Below are positions 45,112 through 54,600 of a DNA stretch of 64,000 nt, piece after piece. The notes beneath the pieces are model-generated. The model made no database searches and was not told the origin of the DNA. It saw only the letters and a list, made by a program, of their open reading frames with translations. Position 1 is the stretch's first letter. Every line of letters starts with the position of its first letter. The stretch comes from Bradyrhizobium manausense. Its GTDB lineage: Bacteria > Pseudomonadota > Alphaproteobacteria > Rhizobiales > Xanthobacteraceae. The translations under genes were made by a program, and so were the position numbers. The stretch is taken from assembly GCF_018130615.1 (NCBI RefSeq), contig NZ_JAFCKB010000017.1, positions 113,392 through 177,391 on the forward strand, written 5' to 3'.

Positions 45112-47402
45112 CGCGGCGGCGCCGACAGCGCGGACCGCAGCATCGCGGCGAGATCCTGTCGCTTGAACGGTTTTGTCAGAATGCGGGCGTCGACCCCGTC
45201 AGGCGTCTTGACGGGATTTTGGCTGTAACCGGAGGTGAAGAGCACCTTGAGACCGGGCCGTAAGGCAGTTGCTTGCCGCGCGAGCTCCGGCCCGAACATG
45301 CCGCCGGGCATGACGACGTCGGTGAACAGCAAATGGATGTCCCCGGGCTTGCGCAAGACTTCCAGCGCGGCAGGGCCGTTCGACGTCGCGACGACGCGGT
45401 AGCCGAGAGTCCTGAGCTCGCTCTCGACATAGGCTCGCACCATGTCGTCATCCTCGACGACGAGAATGGTCTCGCTTCCATCGGGAGCGACGATCTGTTC
45501 CGCGGCAGCAGGCTCCTCGTTCAGCGTCGCTGCAATACGGGGGAAGAACAGCCTGACGACGCTGCCTTGGCCCGGTTCGGACTGCAGCTGCACGAGTCCG
45601 CCGGACTGTTGCGCGAACCCGTAGACCATGCTCAGGCCGAGTCCAGTCCCCTTGCCGACTTCCTTGGTGGTGAAGAATGGTTCGAACGCACGGCTTGCGA
45701 CGTCCGTCGCCATGCCGCAGCCCGTATCCGTGACCGCCACCATGACGTAGTCGCCGGGCCGCGGCTCGCCGTTGACGTCGAGATCGGAGTCGCCAAGCGA
45801 GTTGTTGCGCACCTCGACCGTCAGTCGGCCGCCGTCCGGCATCGCGTCGCGCGCGTTGAGGACCAGGTTGAGCAGGGCGGTTGCGAGCTGACCGGGATCG
45901 ACGCTGGCGAGCCACAGATCCGGGCCGAACGCGAAGCTGCACTCGATGTGCTCGCCGAGCGACCGGCGCAATAGCTGCTCCATGCCGACGACCTTCTCGG
46001 CGATGTCGATCTCTCTTGGACGAAGCGGCTGCTTGCGTGCGAAGGCAAGCAGGCTCCGCGTCAGGTCGGAGCCGCGCTCGGCCGCGGTCGCAATGTCGCC
46101 GGCGATCCGGTGCAATTCCTTGTTGCCCGCCAGCCGGTCGGCAAGATGTTCGGAGTTGCCGAGAATGACGGTCAAGAGATTGTTGAAATCGTGTGCCACG
46201 CCGCCGGTGAGCTGGCCCATGGCTTCCATCTTCTGGGACTGGCTGAGCTTGTGGCTGAGGTCCGCGATCGCGGCGCGCTGCTGCTCGAGCGACTCCGCGG
46301 TACCGTTGAGCAGGGCCATCAGCCCGCCCAGCTCGCCGCTCGGATGCGGCGGAGGAATGCGTGCGCTGAGATCGCCGAGCCCCAGACGCTTTGCCATTGC
46401 GGCGAGCCGTCCGACCTGGCGCCCGACGCTGACGGTTGCAAGGATCCAGATGCCGGCAAGCAGCAGCAGCGAAGCCACCGCGAGGATGGCCATGTCCTCG
46501 TAGAGCCGGCGGTTCGCCGCCGCGACCAGTCCGTCCTTGGATCGTCCGACCAGGATATAGAGACCGGCCTTGCGGATCGAGGGAGAGCGGGCGACGGCCC
46601 AGACCTGCATGCGGCCATCGTGATCGGCCACTTCGCGAGATGCCTCGCCATCGGGTGCGACAGCGAAGCGGAACAGGTCGGAGCCCGCGATCGATGCGCC
46701 AACGGGGTCGCTCCAGCTTCCAGTCTTGGGGGCGACCAGCACCGTGCCCTTGCCGTCGACGAGCAGGATCTCCTTCTCGGCGAGCAGGCGCTTGTCGTGA
46801 AATTCCGCGAATTTGTTCAGGTTGAACGAGGCGAGCAGCACGAATTTCAGCGCGCCGGCATCCGACCGCACGGGATAGGCGATCTGCAGCACCGACATTC
46901 CGGTCAGGCGGCCGAACACCGGCTCGACGGCGACGATGCCCTGCGAGACTTTTGCCTGCTTGAAATAGGCGCGATCATTCAGGTCAAGCGCGCGATTGGT
47001 TCGAAGCGAGTCGCAGAACAGGCTGCCATCGGGATTGATGGTCAGGATTCCCGTGAATTGCGGGTATTCCTCGCGCACGTCGGACAGAAACGCCGAGCAT
47101 GCCGCCTTGTCGCGCGTGTCGAGGTCGCGGGCACGGGCCAAGCCGTAGTGAAGCTGCGCGGTGCCCTGAATCTTCTCGTCGAGATCGCTCGCGATGTCGT
47201 CTGCCGATGCGGCCAGATTGGCCAGGGCGGCGTTGATCTCGCTGGTGCGGTTCTGCACGAAACGCAAGCCGACGAGGCTCGCCGGCACCAGCATGGCGGC
47301 GATGACGAGAATCAGTAACCGGGTACGCAGGCTCATCGGGAGGGTGGGTCCGCTCTTCGCACGAGTTTGTTCGGAGGTACTATTTGCCGCACGATCGTCC
47401 AC
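45108..47402 (-). CDS. Membrane hybrid histidine kinase with Cache sensor and C-terminal receiver
   Basis: A 764-residue protein. Order: membrane helix (about 28-47), periplasmic dCache-type sensor (about 50-300), second helix (305-325), HAMP, HisKA with His404 in GGVAHDFNNLLTVILGNSEH, HATPase (NLVLNARDAMPDGG, DTGCGM, GLGLSMVYGF) and a receiver domain at the end (TILVVEDDDMVRAYV, phosphoacceptor Asp in LLFTDVVMPGG). The receiver is the terminal phosphate acceptor or a relay partner. No separate response regulator is adjacent. The start could also be Met23. Confidence 0.9.
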   Translation of the reverse strand: MDDRAANSTSEQTRAKSGPTLPMSLRTRLLILVIAAMLVPASLVGLRFVQNRTSEINAALANLAASADDIASDLDEKIQGTAQLHYGLARARDLDTRDKAACSAFLSDVREEYPQFTGILTINPDGSLFCDSLRTNRALDLNDRAYFKQAKVSQGIVAVEPVFGRLTGMSVLQIAYPVRSDAGALKFVLLASFNLNKFAEFHDKRLLAEKEILLVDGKGTVLVAPKTGSWSDPVGASIAGSDLFRFAVAPDGEASREVADHDGRMQVWAVARSPSIRKAGLYILVGRSKDGLVAAANRRLYEDMAILAVASLLLLAGIWILATVSVGRQVGRLAAMAKRLGLGDLSARIPPPHPSGELGGLMALLNGTAESLEQQRAAIADLSHKLSQSQKMEAMGQLTGGVAHDFNNLLTVILGNSEHLADRLAGNKELHRIAGDIATAAERGSDLTRSLLAFARKQPLRPREIDIAEKVVGMEQLLRRSLGEHIECSFAFGPDLWLASVDPGQLATALLNLVLNARDAMPDGGRLTVEVRNNSLGDSDLDVNGEPRPGDYVMVAVTDTGCGMATDVASRAFEPFFTTKEVGKGTGLGLSMVYGFAQQSGGLVQLQSEPGQGSVVRLFFPRIAATLNEEPAAAEQIVAPDGSETILVVEDDDMVRAYVESELRTLGYRVVATSNGPAALEVLRKPGDIHLLFTDVVMPGGMFGPELARQATALRPGLKVLFTSGYSQNPVKTPDGVDARILTKPFKRQDLAAMLRSALSAPPR

Positions 47403-47576
47403 TCAGTCCATAGCTATAGGCCGGAAAGCCGCAGCGAAAGCGCAAGATTTGCGACACGTGCATTGCGGAGGCGTTACAATCTGCGCCGTCTTCCCTGTGA
47501 AGTTGCGCGTGCGCGCAGCGGCGCTAATATTGAGCTGTGCGCGACGAAAGATCGCGCCGATGGGTGGAGGAAAGCG

Positions 47577-48350
47577 ATGTCCATTTCGGGCAAGGTCGAT
47601 CCTGTGGTGCGTCCCGTTGCGGCGACAGACATCGCCGAGGCGGTGGTCGAGGGCCTGCGCGATTTCCAGGCGCTGCCGCTCTATGGCGTCGCCTTCGGTG
47701 GGCTCTATGCCGCCGGCGGTATCACCATCATGCTTTGTCTCACCGCTTTTGGCATGGTCTATCTCGTCTATCCGTTGGCCGCGGGCTTCGCGCTGATCGG
47801 GCCATTCGTTGCCATCGGCCTTTATGAGGTGAGCCGCCGCCGCGAGCGCGGCGAGCCGGTGTCCTTTGGCGAGATTTGGTCGGCGATACGTTCACGCGGC
47901 GAGATCGGCTGGATGGCCTTCGTCACGCTGTTCGTGTTCGTGATCTGGATGTACCAGGTGCGGCTTCTGATCGCGCTGCTGCTCGGCCTGCACGCCTCGT
48001 TCTCGAGCCTGCAGGAATTCATGACGGTGGTGCTGACGACCAATGAGGGCCTGATGTTCCTCGCCATCGGCAACGCGGTTGGCGCCGTGTTGTCGCTGAT
48101 CCTGTTCTCGCTGACCGTGGTGTCGTTCCCGCTGCTGCTCGACCGCGAGGTCGATTTCGTCACCGCCATGGTGACGAGCGTGCGCGCGGTGGTGACGAGT
48201 CCGCTGCCGATGATCTGCTGGGCAGCGGTGATCGTGATGCTGTTGGTCGTGTCAGCGCTGCCGTACTTCCTGGGACTGGTGGTGACACTGCCGGTGCTGG
48301 GGCATGCAACGTGGCACCTTTATCGGCGGCTGGTGGTGCCGCTTCCGTAG
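47577..48350 (+). CDS. DUF2189 family integral membrane protein
   Basis: A 257-residue inner-membrane protein with about six helices. It shows the DUF2189 pattern: a cytoplasmic lead IAEAVVEGLRDFQALPLYGV, then paired helices and FSLTVVSFPLLLDREVDFVTAM. The ATG at 47577 has a good GGAGG site. Members are often found near cytochrome genes, but no such genes are here; function is not known. Confidence 0.85.
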   Translation: MSISGKVDPVVRPVAATDIAEAVVEGLRDFQALPLYGVAFGGLYAAGGITIMLCLTAFGMVYLVYPLAAGFALIGPFVAIGLYEVSRRRERGEPVSFGEIWSAIRSRGEIGWMAFVTLFVFVIWMYQVRLLIALLLGLHASFSSLQEFMTVVLTTNEGLMFLAIGNAVGAVLSLILFSLTVVSFPLLLDREVDFVTAMVTSVRAVVTSPLPMICWAAVIVMLLVVSALPYFLGLVVTLPVLGHATWHLYRRLVVPLP

Positions 48351-48489
48351 TCGTCCTGGCGAAAGCCAGGACCCATTACCCCAGGAGGAGTTTGGGGCAG
48401 GCTGGTCATGACCAGCCTTCGCCAAGCCGGGTTCGGTGGTCATGGGTCCTGGATCAGCGCTCCACTTCGCTACGCTTGTCCAGGACGAC
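48350..48489. repeat. 140-base compound palindrome (GTCGTCCTGG family)
   Basis: Outer arms GTCGTCCTGG and CCAGGACGAC, inner arms CCAGGACCCAT / ATGGGTCCTGG, and a central GGCTGGTCATGACCAGCC palindrome nest into a single element filling the whole gap between convergent genes. A short relative lies at 55522-55547. Confidence 0.8.
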
Positions 48490-48498
48490 GGCGGAAGC

Positions 48499-49011
48499 CT
48501 ACGGAGTCTCGATTCCCATCGCCTTCAGTGCATCCAGCATCCGCTGGGGCGGATCCATCTTGACCACCAGTGGCTTGCCGGTTTCGAGCAAGCTCTTGAG
48601 GCTCGACAGGATCGCAGGCCAGCCCGAGCGGCCACCGGCCAGGATATCGTCGCTGAGCGCGCGGTCGTGGCCTTCGCTCATGGTGAGCCGGACCGCGTCA
48701 CCGATCTGCTCGATGTCGTAGGTGACGAGGGTCGGCCCAAGTTTCTCGATCAGCTCGGGCCAGTTGACGTTGAACGTCACCGCGAGCTTGCGCGGCGGAT
48801 CGTAGGCGAGCACCTCGCCGCTGATATGCACGGCGCCATCAGGCGTGCGCACGATGAAGGCGCCACCCAGTCGCGGCTCGACCTCGACGGCATTGCCGAA
48901 GAAATATTGCTTGCTGAACTCCGCCGAGGTCAGCGCCTCCCACACCTTCTCCGGCGTCGAGGCTATGTAGATGGTGTAGACGGTCAGCGGTTTGAACTGA
49001 TCGAGCTTCAT
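48499..49011 (-). CDS. SRPBCC/AHSA1-type protein (second in operon)
   Basis: A 170-residue START-like protein with the AHSA1 pattern: VYTIYIASTPEKVWEALTSA, RLGGAFIVRTPDG and the late GGRSGWPAILSSLKSLLETG, a wide hydrophobic pocket for an unknown ligand. It overlaps the upstream paralogue by 4 bases. The two paralogues and an ArsR repressor form one operon, a very common arrangement in soil bacteria. Confidence 0.85.
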   Translation of the reverse strand: MKLDQFKPLTVYTIYIASTPEKVWEALTSAEFSKQYFFGNAVEVEPRLGGAFIVRTPDGAVHISGEVLAYDPPRKLAVTFNVNWPELIEKLGPTLVTYDIEQIGDAVRLTMSEGHDRALSDDILAGGRSGWPAILSSLKSLLETGKPLVVKMDPPQRMLDALKAMGIETP

Positions 49012-49481
49012 TTCGCGTCGAACCCCTTGTTGAGCGCCGTGCGCGGGATGGCGAGCACCTGACCTCGTTCCAAGAGGCTCTTCAGCCCGGACAGGATCGC
49101 CGGCCAGCCATTGGAGACGGCGCCGAGATACTTGCCGCCCTCGACGAAGCCGTCATGCAGCACTGTCAAACGCACGAGGGAGCCGAAGGGTTCGATGGTG
49201 AAGACCACGCGCGAGATCGGTTCGCCGCGCAGTTCCTCGTATTTCAGGTGCTTGAAACTGTAGGACAGGCGCCGCGGCGGATCAGCCTCCAGGATTTCGC
49301 CGGAATCGGTGACCTCGCCGTCGAGCGTGAGCGCAAAGGGCGAGCCGACCTTCCAGTCGGAGCGGACCTCGGCGCCGAACCAATATTGCCTGGTGAACGC
49401 GCTCGACGTCAGCGCTTCCCACAGCTTTTCCGGCGTGGTCTCGATATAGGTGACATAGACGAATTGCGGCTTACTCATCAC
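49008..49481 (-). CDS. SRPBCC/AHSA1-type protein (first in operon)
   Basis: A 157-residue paralogue of the next gene, sharing YIETTPEKLWEALTSSAFTR and GWPAILSGLKSLLERG. It overlaps the ArsR gene by 11 bases upstream. Ligand unknown. Confidence 0.85.
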   Translation of the reverse strand: MMSKPQFVYVTYIETTPEKLWEALTSSAFTRQYWFGAEVRSDWKVGSPFALTLDGEVTDSGEILEADPPRRLSYSFKHLKYEELRGEPISRVVFTIEPFGSLVRLTVLHDGFVEGGKYLGAVSNGWPAILSGLKSLLERGQVLAIPRTALNKGFDAK

Positions 49482-49785
49482 GCTTCTCCAGCTGGCGTTT
49501 CAACTCGCTGAGCGCGGCGAGCTTGCCGCGCTCGAATTTCCTGATCCAGCGTTCGCCGATCTGATGGATCGGCACCGGGTTGAGATAGTGCAGCTTCTCG
49601 CGGCGATGCCTGATGGTCGTGACCAGATTGGCCTCTTCGAGAATGACAAGGTGCTTGGTGACCGCCTGGCGCGTCATCTCCAGGCCTTCGCAGAGCTCGT
49701 TCAGCGACTGGCCGTTCTTGGCGTGAAGCCTGTCCAGCAGCGACCGTCGTGACGCATCGGCGAGCGCTTTGAAGACCTCATCCAT
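49471..49785 (-). CDS. ArsR family repressor of the SRPBCC operon
   Basis: A 104-residue winged helix regulator starting MDEVFKALADASRRSLLDRL (an upstream ATG at 49803 lies inside the operator palindrome and is less likely). The recognition helix is MTRQAVTKHLVILEEANL. No metal-binding Cys or His cluster is visible, which fits the SRPBCC-linked ArsR group. It probably represses its own operon through the palindrome at 49800-49815. Confidence 0.87.
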   Translation of the reverse strand: MDEVFKALADASRRSLLDRLHAKNGQSLNELCEGLEMTRQAVTKHLVILEEANLVTTIRHRREKLHYLNPVPIHQIGERWIRKFERGKLAALSELKRQLEKRDE

Positions 49786-49799
49786 GGCGATGATAATAG

Positions 49800-49815
49800 G
49801 CAACCAAATGGTTGC
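49800..49815. promoter_or_regulatory. Operator palindrome GCAACCA-AA-TGGTTGC
   Basis: A perfect inverted repeat with seven-base arms around AA, 15 bases upstream of the ArsR start codon at 49785. It is the likely site of autorepression. Confidence 0.7.
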
Positions 49816-49839
49816 ATGTCAAGCAGCCGGGACGACGCA

Positions 49840-49912
49840 TTTGCGTCGACCCGGAATCTCGAGATTCCGGACAACCGCTGCGCGGCTTCCGGAATGACGC
49901 GCAAGCGATCGT
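49840..49912. repeat. Palindromic repeat (GTCATTCCGG family, second copy)
   Basis: The element contains the perfect palindrome CCGGAATCTCGAGATTCCGG followed by GCGCGGCTTCCGGAATGACGC, matching the arms of the repeats at 15583-15687 and 56601-56638. It is in the promoter-side gap between divergent genes. Confidence 0.65.
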
Positions 49913-49985
49913 GTCTTTGGCCCGTGCGAGGGGCTGTGCTAGCGTTGAAGCTCAGCCAACGCAGATTGGTTCCGGGAGGACTTTG

Positions 49986-51431
49986 ATGTTCCGTTGCGTC
50001 TTGACTGCTGCCGCCCTCGTCCTTTTCGCCGGCAGCACCTTCGTTCATGCCCAGAAGCAGACCATCGGTGCGCCGCCCGAGGCGTCCAACATGAAGCTGG
50101 TCGGCAGCAACGATCTCCAGGCGCGCAGCGCTTATCAGCCCACCATTCATCATCAGGGCGACCGCTGGATCGCCTATATCGGCCATCACGGCGGTACCGA
50201 CGACGTGCCGGCGCCTGTCAATCCGATGACGGGCAACGCGGAGGCGAACGGGACCTCGATCGTCGACGTCACCGATCCCGCGCATCCCAAATATCTCAGG
50301 CATCTGCCCGGGCAGGAGGGCAAATATGAATCGGGCGGCGCGCAGATGGTGCGGGTCTGCGACGGCAAGTCCCTGCCCAAGGGCGATCCCAATGCGGTCT
50401 ACATGCTGCGCACCTTCGGCAGCGAGGCGCATGAGATCTGGAACGTGGCTGATCCTGCCAATCCCGCGCTGATCACGCGCATCGGCGGGTTGAAGGACAC
50501 GCACAAGAGCTGGTGGGAATGCGACACCGGTATCGCCTATCTCGTCTCGGGCGCGCCGGACTGGCGCACGCGGCGCATGACGCAAATCTATGATCTCTCC
50601 GATCCCGCGCATCCGCAAAAAATCCGCGACTTCGGCCTTCCCGGCCAGGAGCCGGGCTCGACCGGCGCGGTGCCGACCGAGCTTCATGGCCCGATCTCGA
50701 CCGGGCCTAATGGCAACCGCGTCTATTTCGGCTACGGCACCAACAAGGGCGGCATTTTGCAGATCGTCGATCGCGAGAAGCTGCTGAATGGTCCGAAGGA
50801 GCCGACGCCGGACAATCTGCGCTTTCCCGAGATCTCGCGGATGCCGATGTCCGCGTTCAACGGCGCGCACACCACCTTCCCGATGCTCGACATGCCTGTC
50901 GCCGAATTCGCCGAGGACAAGGACGGCAAGACGCGCGACATCGTCATGATCGTCGACGAGGCGATCCTGAACGAATGCGGCGAGGCGCGGCAAATGGTCT
51001 GGTTCGCCGACGTCACCACCGAGACACGGCCGATGATGATATCGAGCTACACCGTGCCGGAGGCGAGCGGGCAGTTCTGCCAGCGCGGCGGCCGGTTCGG
51101 CTCGCATTCCTCGAACGAGAGCATGGCGCCGGTCTATTACAAGAAGATGGCCTTCATCGCCTTCTTCAATGCCGGCGTGCGCGCGCTCGATATCCGCGAT
51201 CCCTATCATCCCAAGGAGGTCGGCTATTTCATTCCGGCGATCACGCAGGCGACTGACAAGCGCTGCATTCCGGTCGAGGGCGGCGAGCGCTGCAAGGTCG
51301 CGATCCAGACCAACAACGTCGAGACCGACGACCGCGGCTACATCTACATCGTCGATCGCGCCAACACCGGCCTGCACATTCTCGAACTGACCGGGCCCGC
51401 ACGCGCCGTCGCCGGCCTGCCGAAGAACTGA
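49986..51431 (+). CDS. Exported LVIVD-repeat beta-propeller protein
   Basis: A 481-residue secreted protein with a Sec signal (MFRCVLTAAALVLFAGS, cut after HAQ). Repeats with the pattern [IL]-x-D-[VI]-x-[DN]-P-A-x-P are frequent (VDVTDPAHPKYLRHLPG, WNVADPANPALITRIGG, YDLSDPAHPQKIRDFGLPG, LDIRDPYHPKEVGYF), which fits the LVIVD propeller. An internal stretch (IVDEAILNECGEARQ) and several Cys may bind a ligand. GGGAGGA precedes the ATG. Enzymatic role unknown. Confidence 0.82.
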   Translation: MFRCVLTAAALVLFAGSTFVHAQKQTIGAPPEASNMKLVGSNDLQARSAYQPTIHHQGDRWIAYIGHHGGTDDVPAPVNPMTGNAEANGTSIVDVTDPAHPKYLRHLPGQEGKYESGGAQMVRVCDGKSLPKGDPNAVYMLRTFGSEAHEIWNVADPANPALITRIGGLKDTHKSWWECDTGIAYLVSGAPDWRTRRMTQIYDLSDPAHPQKIRDFGLPGQEPGSTGAVPTELHGPISTGPNGNRVYFGYGTNKGGILQIVDREKLLNGPKEPTPDNLRFPEISRMPMSAFNGAHTTFPMLDMPVAEFAEDKDGKTRDIVMIVDEAILNECGEARQMVWFADVTTETRPMMISSYTVPEASGQFCQRGGRFGSHSSNESMAPVYYKKMAFIAFFNAGVRALDIRDPYHPKEVGYFIPAITQATDKRCIPVEGGERCKVAIQTNNVETDDRGYIYIVDRANTGLHILELTGPARAVAGLPKN

Positions 51432-51433
51432 CG

Positions 51434-51979
51434 ATGCGGCGCACGGTGACGATAGCGGTGGCGGTGATCGCGCTCGGCGCGTCCGGCGTCGGGGCCTATC
51501 AGCTCGCGCCGCAGTCTGCGCCAACGTCAGCGCATTGGCGCGAGATCGCGTGGCCGTTCCCGCGTGACGGCTGGCCGGCGGGCCGTGCGTTTCGCTGCGA
51601 GGGCGATGCCTGTGATGGTGCCGAACTCTACGTCCGCGCCAAGCGCGGTTTTTGCAATTGCGACAGCGGCGTCGCCGATGACGACGAGGTCGATCGCGTC
51701 GCCGATCTCGATCTGATCACGCCGCGCTTTGTGGCGGCTGCGCCGGGTGAGGTGGTGCAAGTGGGCGAGCTGCAGGGGCGGGCGCGGCGCTACGATCTCG
51801 CGTTATATGACGGTGCGCGCCACGCCGCGGTCGGCGTTGCGCTCTCACGGCGCTGCGACCTCTTCGTTGCGGCGGCGCACGGACAGGGCGACCCCAACGC
51901 AATGCAGCGTGCGGCGCTTGTGTTCCTGGAGACGCGGGAGATGAAGACGTGGGTGACGGCGGCGCTGGACGGGACGTAA
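51434..51979 (+). CDS. Hypothetical exported protein
   Basis: A 181-residue protein with an N-terminal hydrophobic anchor or signal (VTIAVAVIALGASGVGAYQL). The middle has a Cys-rich segment (RCEGDACDGAELYVRAKRGFCNCDSG) with five Cys. It starts 2 bases after the propeller gene and is probably co-expressed with it. I do not recognise the family. Confidence 0.7.
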   Translation: MRRTVTIAVAVIALGASGVGAYQLAPQSAPTSAHWREIAWPFPRDGWPAGRAFRCEGDACDGAELYVRAKRGFCNCDSGVADDDEVDRVADLDLITPRFVAAAPGEVVQVGELQGRARRYDLALYDGARHAAVGVALSRRCDLFVAAAHGQGDPNAMQRAALVFLETREMKTWVTAALDGT

Positions 51980-52026
51980 GTGCCATGCATTAATACCCGC
52001 AGACGCCCCGAGCCTGAGTCCTCATC

Positions 52027-52647
52027 ATGATGTCCATGCAAGCTTACCTCGCCTTCGTCGCCGCCTGCATTGCGCTCGCGCTGCTGCCGGGGCCGATCGT
52101 CACGCTCGTGATCGCCAACGGCCTGCGCCACGGCACGCGCGCGGCGCTGACCAACATTCTCGGCGTGCAGATGGGGCTGTTGATCGTGATCGGCATCCTT
52201 GCGGTCGGCCTCACCACGCTGATGGCGACGATGGGCTATTGGTTCAACTGGGTGCGCTTTGCGGGCGCGGCCTATCTGGTCTGGCTCGGCATCAAACTGA
52301 TCCGCTCTCCGGTTGAGGGCGTAGACGCGGACGCGCCACCGCCTCCCCCTCGTGGTGGCTTCCTTCTACAGGGCTTTGTCGTCGCGTTGTCGAACCCGAA
52401 GCTATTGGTGTTCTTCGGCGCGTTCATTCCCCAATTCATGGACATGAGCAAGGATCACCTGTCGCAGGTCCTGGTGCTCGGAATCACCTTCATGGTGCTC
52501 GCCGGCCTGACGGACGGAATCTACGCACTGCTCGCCGGTCAGGTCCGCGGCTTTTTCTCGGCGCGCCGCACGCGCATGGTGTCGCGCGTATCAGGCGGCT
52601 TCATGATCGGTGGCGGCATCTGGCTCGCGTTGATCCGGGCCAAATGA
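52027..52647 (+). CDS. LysE/RhtB family amino acid exporter
   Basis: A 206-residue inner-membrane carrier with six helices. The family signature is readable: LLPGPIVTLVIANGLRHG in the first helix region and FAGAAYLVWLGIKLIRSP, then LSNPKLLVFFGAFIPQF. It exports amino acids or analogues. The substrate is unknown. A cluster of Met codons allows starts at 52027, 52030 or 52036. Confidence 0.91.
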   Translation: MMSMQAYLAFVAACIALALLPGPIVTLVIANGLRHGTRAALTNILGVQMGLLIVIGILAVGLTTLMATMGYWFNWVRFAGAAYLVWLGIKLIRSPVEGVDADAPPPPPRGGFLLQGFVVALSNPKLLVFFGAFIPQFMDMSKDHLSQVLVLGITFMVLAGLTDGIYALLAGQVRGFFSARRTRMVSRVSGGFMIGGGIWLALIRAK

Positions 52648-52721
52648 GCCGACAATCCAGTTGAACCTTCGTCACGGGCGGTGCGTCCAAGGAAGCATTG
52701 CCGCTGACGAAGGATTTTGCT

Positions 52722-53705
52722 GTGCCCCATTTGCCCCCGCTGGTTTATGCGATGCTGCTTGCGCCGCTCGCGCTGATCCTGATTGCCGCCATCGTGAAGA
52801 CCTGGCAGGCGCGCGAGGCACGGAGCTGGCCGCAGGCGCCGGGCAAGGTCGTGGCATCCGTTGCGGAGCTGCGCGAGGTCAGGGTGTCCGACGACGAGCG
52901 CGAGGACGGCTATCGCATGGAGAGCCGCAACTTCGCCAACGTCACTTACGAATATTCCGTCGGCGGCAGGAAACTGAGCTGCAACCGCATTTCGATCGGC
53001 GAGGACCTCGGCAATTTCCAGGTCGCCGAGAAGCTGGCGAAATACCCTGCCGGCAGCATCGTCACGGTCTACTACAATCCGCGCCATCCTGATCAGGCGG
53101 TGCTGGAGCGCGAGCTGCCGAAGGGCCTGTGGGGCTGTCTCGGCATCGGCTCGGCCATTGTGGTCGCCATCATCTTCGGTTCGGCGTTCGGCCTCAACCA
53201 GAGCTATGCCTGGCTCGCGCATCACATCAGCCGGCCCGATCTCGCAGGTCTGGTCGTCGCCTTCGGCGCGTTCGGTCTCGTCATCGGACTGATGGGATGG
53301 GCGGTGCGGCGGCAGGCTTCGATGGCGACGCGCTGGCCGGTCGTGCCGGGCACGATCAAGCTGTCGGAGATGGAGGAATATCATCAGGCGAGCGAGCCAG
53401 GCGAGGCACGCGGCGCCGAGATGTTCGGCAAGCGCGTGACCTATACCTATAGCTACCAGAATGTCCGCTACACCAATGAATGCGCGCGGGTTGCGGCCAA
53501 CACACCGTCGGCCTCCAACAAGATGCTCGAGAAGCTGATGTCGCGTTATCAGGATGGCGCGGCCGTCGATGTCCACGTCAATCCCGATAACCCCGCCGAG
53601 GCCACGCTCGATGCTCGCGGTGACGGCCGCATCGCCTATGTGCTGTGGGGTATCGCTGCGATCTTTGCCGCGCTCGCGCTGTTTGTGGCAACACGTGGCG
53701 GCTAG
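52722..53705 (+). CDS. DUF3592-domain membrane protein
   Basis: A 327-residue membrane protein with two DUF3592-type extracellular lobes: each has an anti-parallel beta unit (APGKVVASVAELRE..., VPGTIKLSEMEEY...) and ends with a V-x-V-x-Y/H-x-N-P motif (VTVYYNPRHPDQAVLE, VDVHVNPDNPAEATLD). Helices lie near residues 8-28, 145-165, 180-200 and at the C-terminus. The start is taken as GTG at 52722 (AAGGA eight bases upstream); TTG at 52698 is an alternative. Function unknown. Confidence 0.78.
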   Translation: MPHLPPLVYAMLLAPLALILIAAIVKTWQAREARSWPQAPGKVVASVAELREVRVSDDEREDGYRMESRNFANVTYEYSVGGRKLSCNRISIGEDLGNFQVAEKLAKYPAGSIVTVYYNPRHPDQAVLERELPKGLWGCLGIGSAIVVAIIFGSAFGLNQSYAWLAHHISRPDLAGLVVAFGAFGLVIGLMGWAVRRQASMATRWPVVPGTIKLSEMEEYHQASEPGEARGAEMFGKRVTYTYSYQNVRYTNECARVAANTPSASNKMLEKLMSRYQDGAAVDVHVNPDNPAEATLDARGDGRIAYVLWGIAAIFAALALFVATRGG

Positions 53706-54508
53706 CCGACCACTCGCTCCGCGCTCAACTCGACCTCGATCTCCGCAAAGATCCGCGCCAGCCGCTCCGCCCATTGCTGCTGGCCGGATTGATCCGCAAT
53801 CAGGTCCTGACGAATTTCGATGCCGGTGTTGACGAGTCCACGGGCCTCGCCGTGGACGGGGATGGTGTAGTCGCTGAGATCGCTCACCGCATAGGGCTCG
53901 TTGTCGCCGACGACGAGATCGCCCTGGCTGCGCAGATGCTTCAGCAGCAGCTTCGGCAGCACGGTGTCGCGGTTGTAGAGCGCGCCGATGTGCCATGGCC
54001 GCGCGACGCCGGCATACACGGGCGTGAAGCTGTGCAGCGATACCAGCACCGTCGGCCGCTTGTCGTGCAGGCGGCGATCGATCACGGCGTCGATGCGATG
54101 ATGATAGGGCTCGAAGATTTCGCGCCGTCTTGCCGCGCGCTCGCCTTCCGAGATGCCCTCGTTGCGCGGAACGGCGGTCGCCTCTGATATGACCGGGATC
54201 GAGCTCGCGACGCCCGGCGAGCGGTTGCAATCGATCACGAGGCGCGAATAACGCTGCGCAATCAGATGCGCATCCAGCATCTGCGCCAGCCGGTCGGCGA
54301 CGCCGGCGATGCCGATGTCCCAGGCGATGTGCCGCGTCAGCTCGCCCTCGGCAACGCCGAGATCGCCGAGCGCACGCGGCAGGATACGGCCGTAATGGTC
54401 CGATGTGAGCAGGAAGGGCGATGCCCCCTCTGCATTCACCTCATGCACTGGCGGAATATCGCCTTCGCCAAGGAGTTGATCCGTGGCCTCCGCTGTGTCT
54501 AAAGCCAT
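53702..54508 (-). CDS. N-formylglutamate amidohydrolase family protein
   Basis: A 268-residue protein of the FGase family, which releases glutamate or similar from N-formyl amino acids. Landmarks: LLTSDHYGRILPRALGDLG, HIAWDIGIAGVADRLA, the basic substrate site SRLVIDCNRSPG and SLHSFTPVY. It uses a metal ion. The context (divergent from transglutaminase) does not point to histidine degradation. Confidence 0.83.
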   Translation of the reverse strand: MALDTAEATDQLLGEGDIPPVHEVNAEGASPFLLTSDHYGRILPRALGDLGVAEGELTRHIAWDIGIAGVADRLAQMLDAHLIAQRYSRLVIDCNRSPGVASSIPVISEATAVPRNEGISEGERAARRREIFEPYHHRIDAVIDRRLHDKRPTVLVSLHSFTPVYAGVARPWHIGALYNRDTVLPKLLLKHLRSQGDLVVGDNEPYAVSDLSDYTIPVHGEARGLVNTGIEIRQDLIADQSGQQQWAERLARIFAEIEVELSAERVVG

Positions 54509-54600
54509 CCTGATTGCCTATGGAAAAAGCAGTCGCCCCGGAAATTGGGCAAACAATCGTAAATAATGGGTCTGCCCAAAATCACCATGATCTCCTGACG

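Noticed and set aside
49701-51524. A 607-codon minus-strand frame opposite the LVIVD protein
   Set aside because: Only its first part at the far end overlaps the ArsR region by chance; no domain is visible and the plus-strand protein has a signal peptide and repeats.
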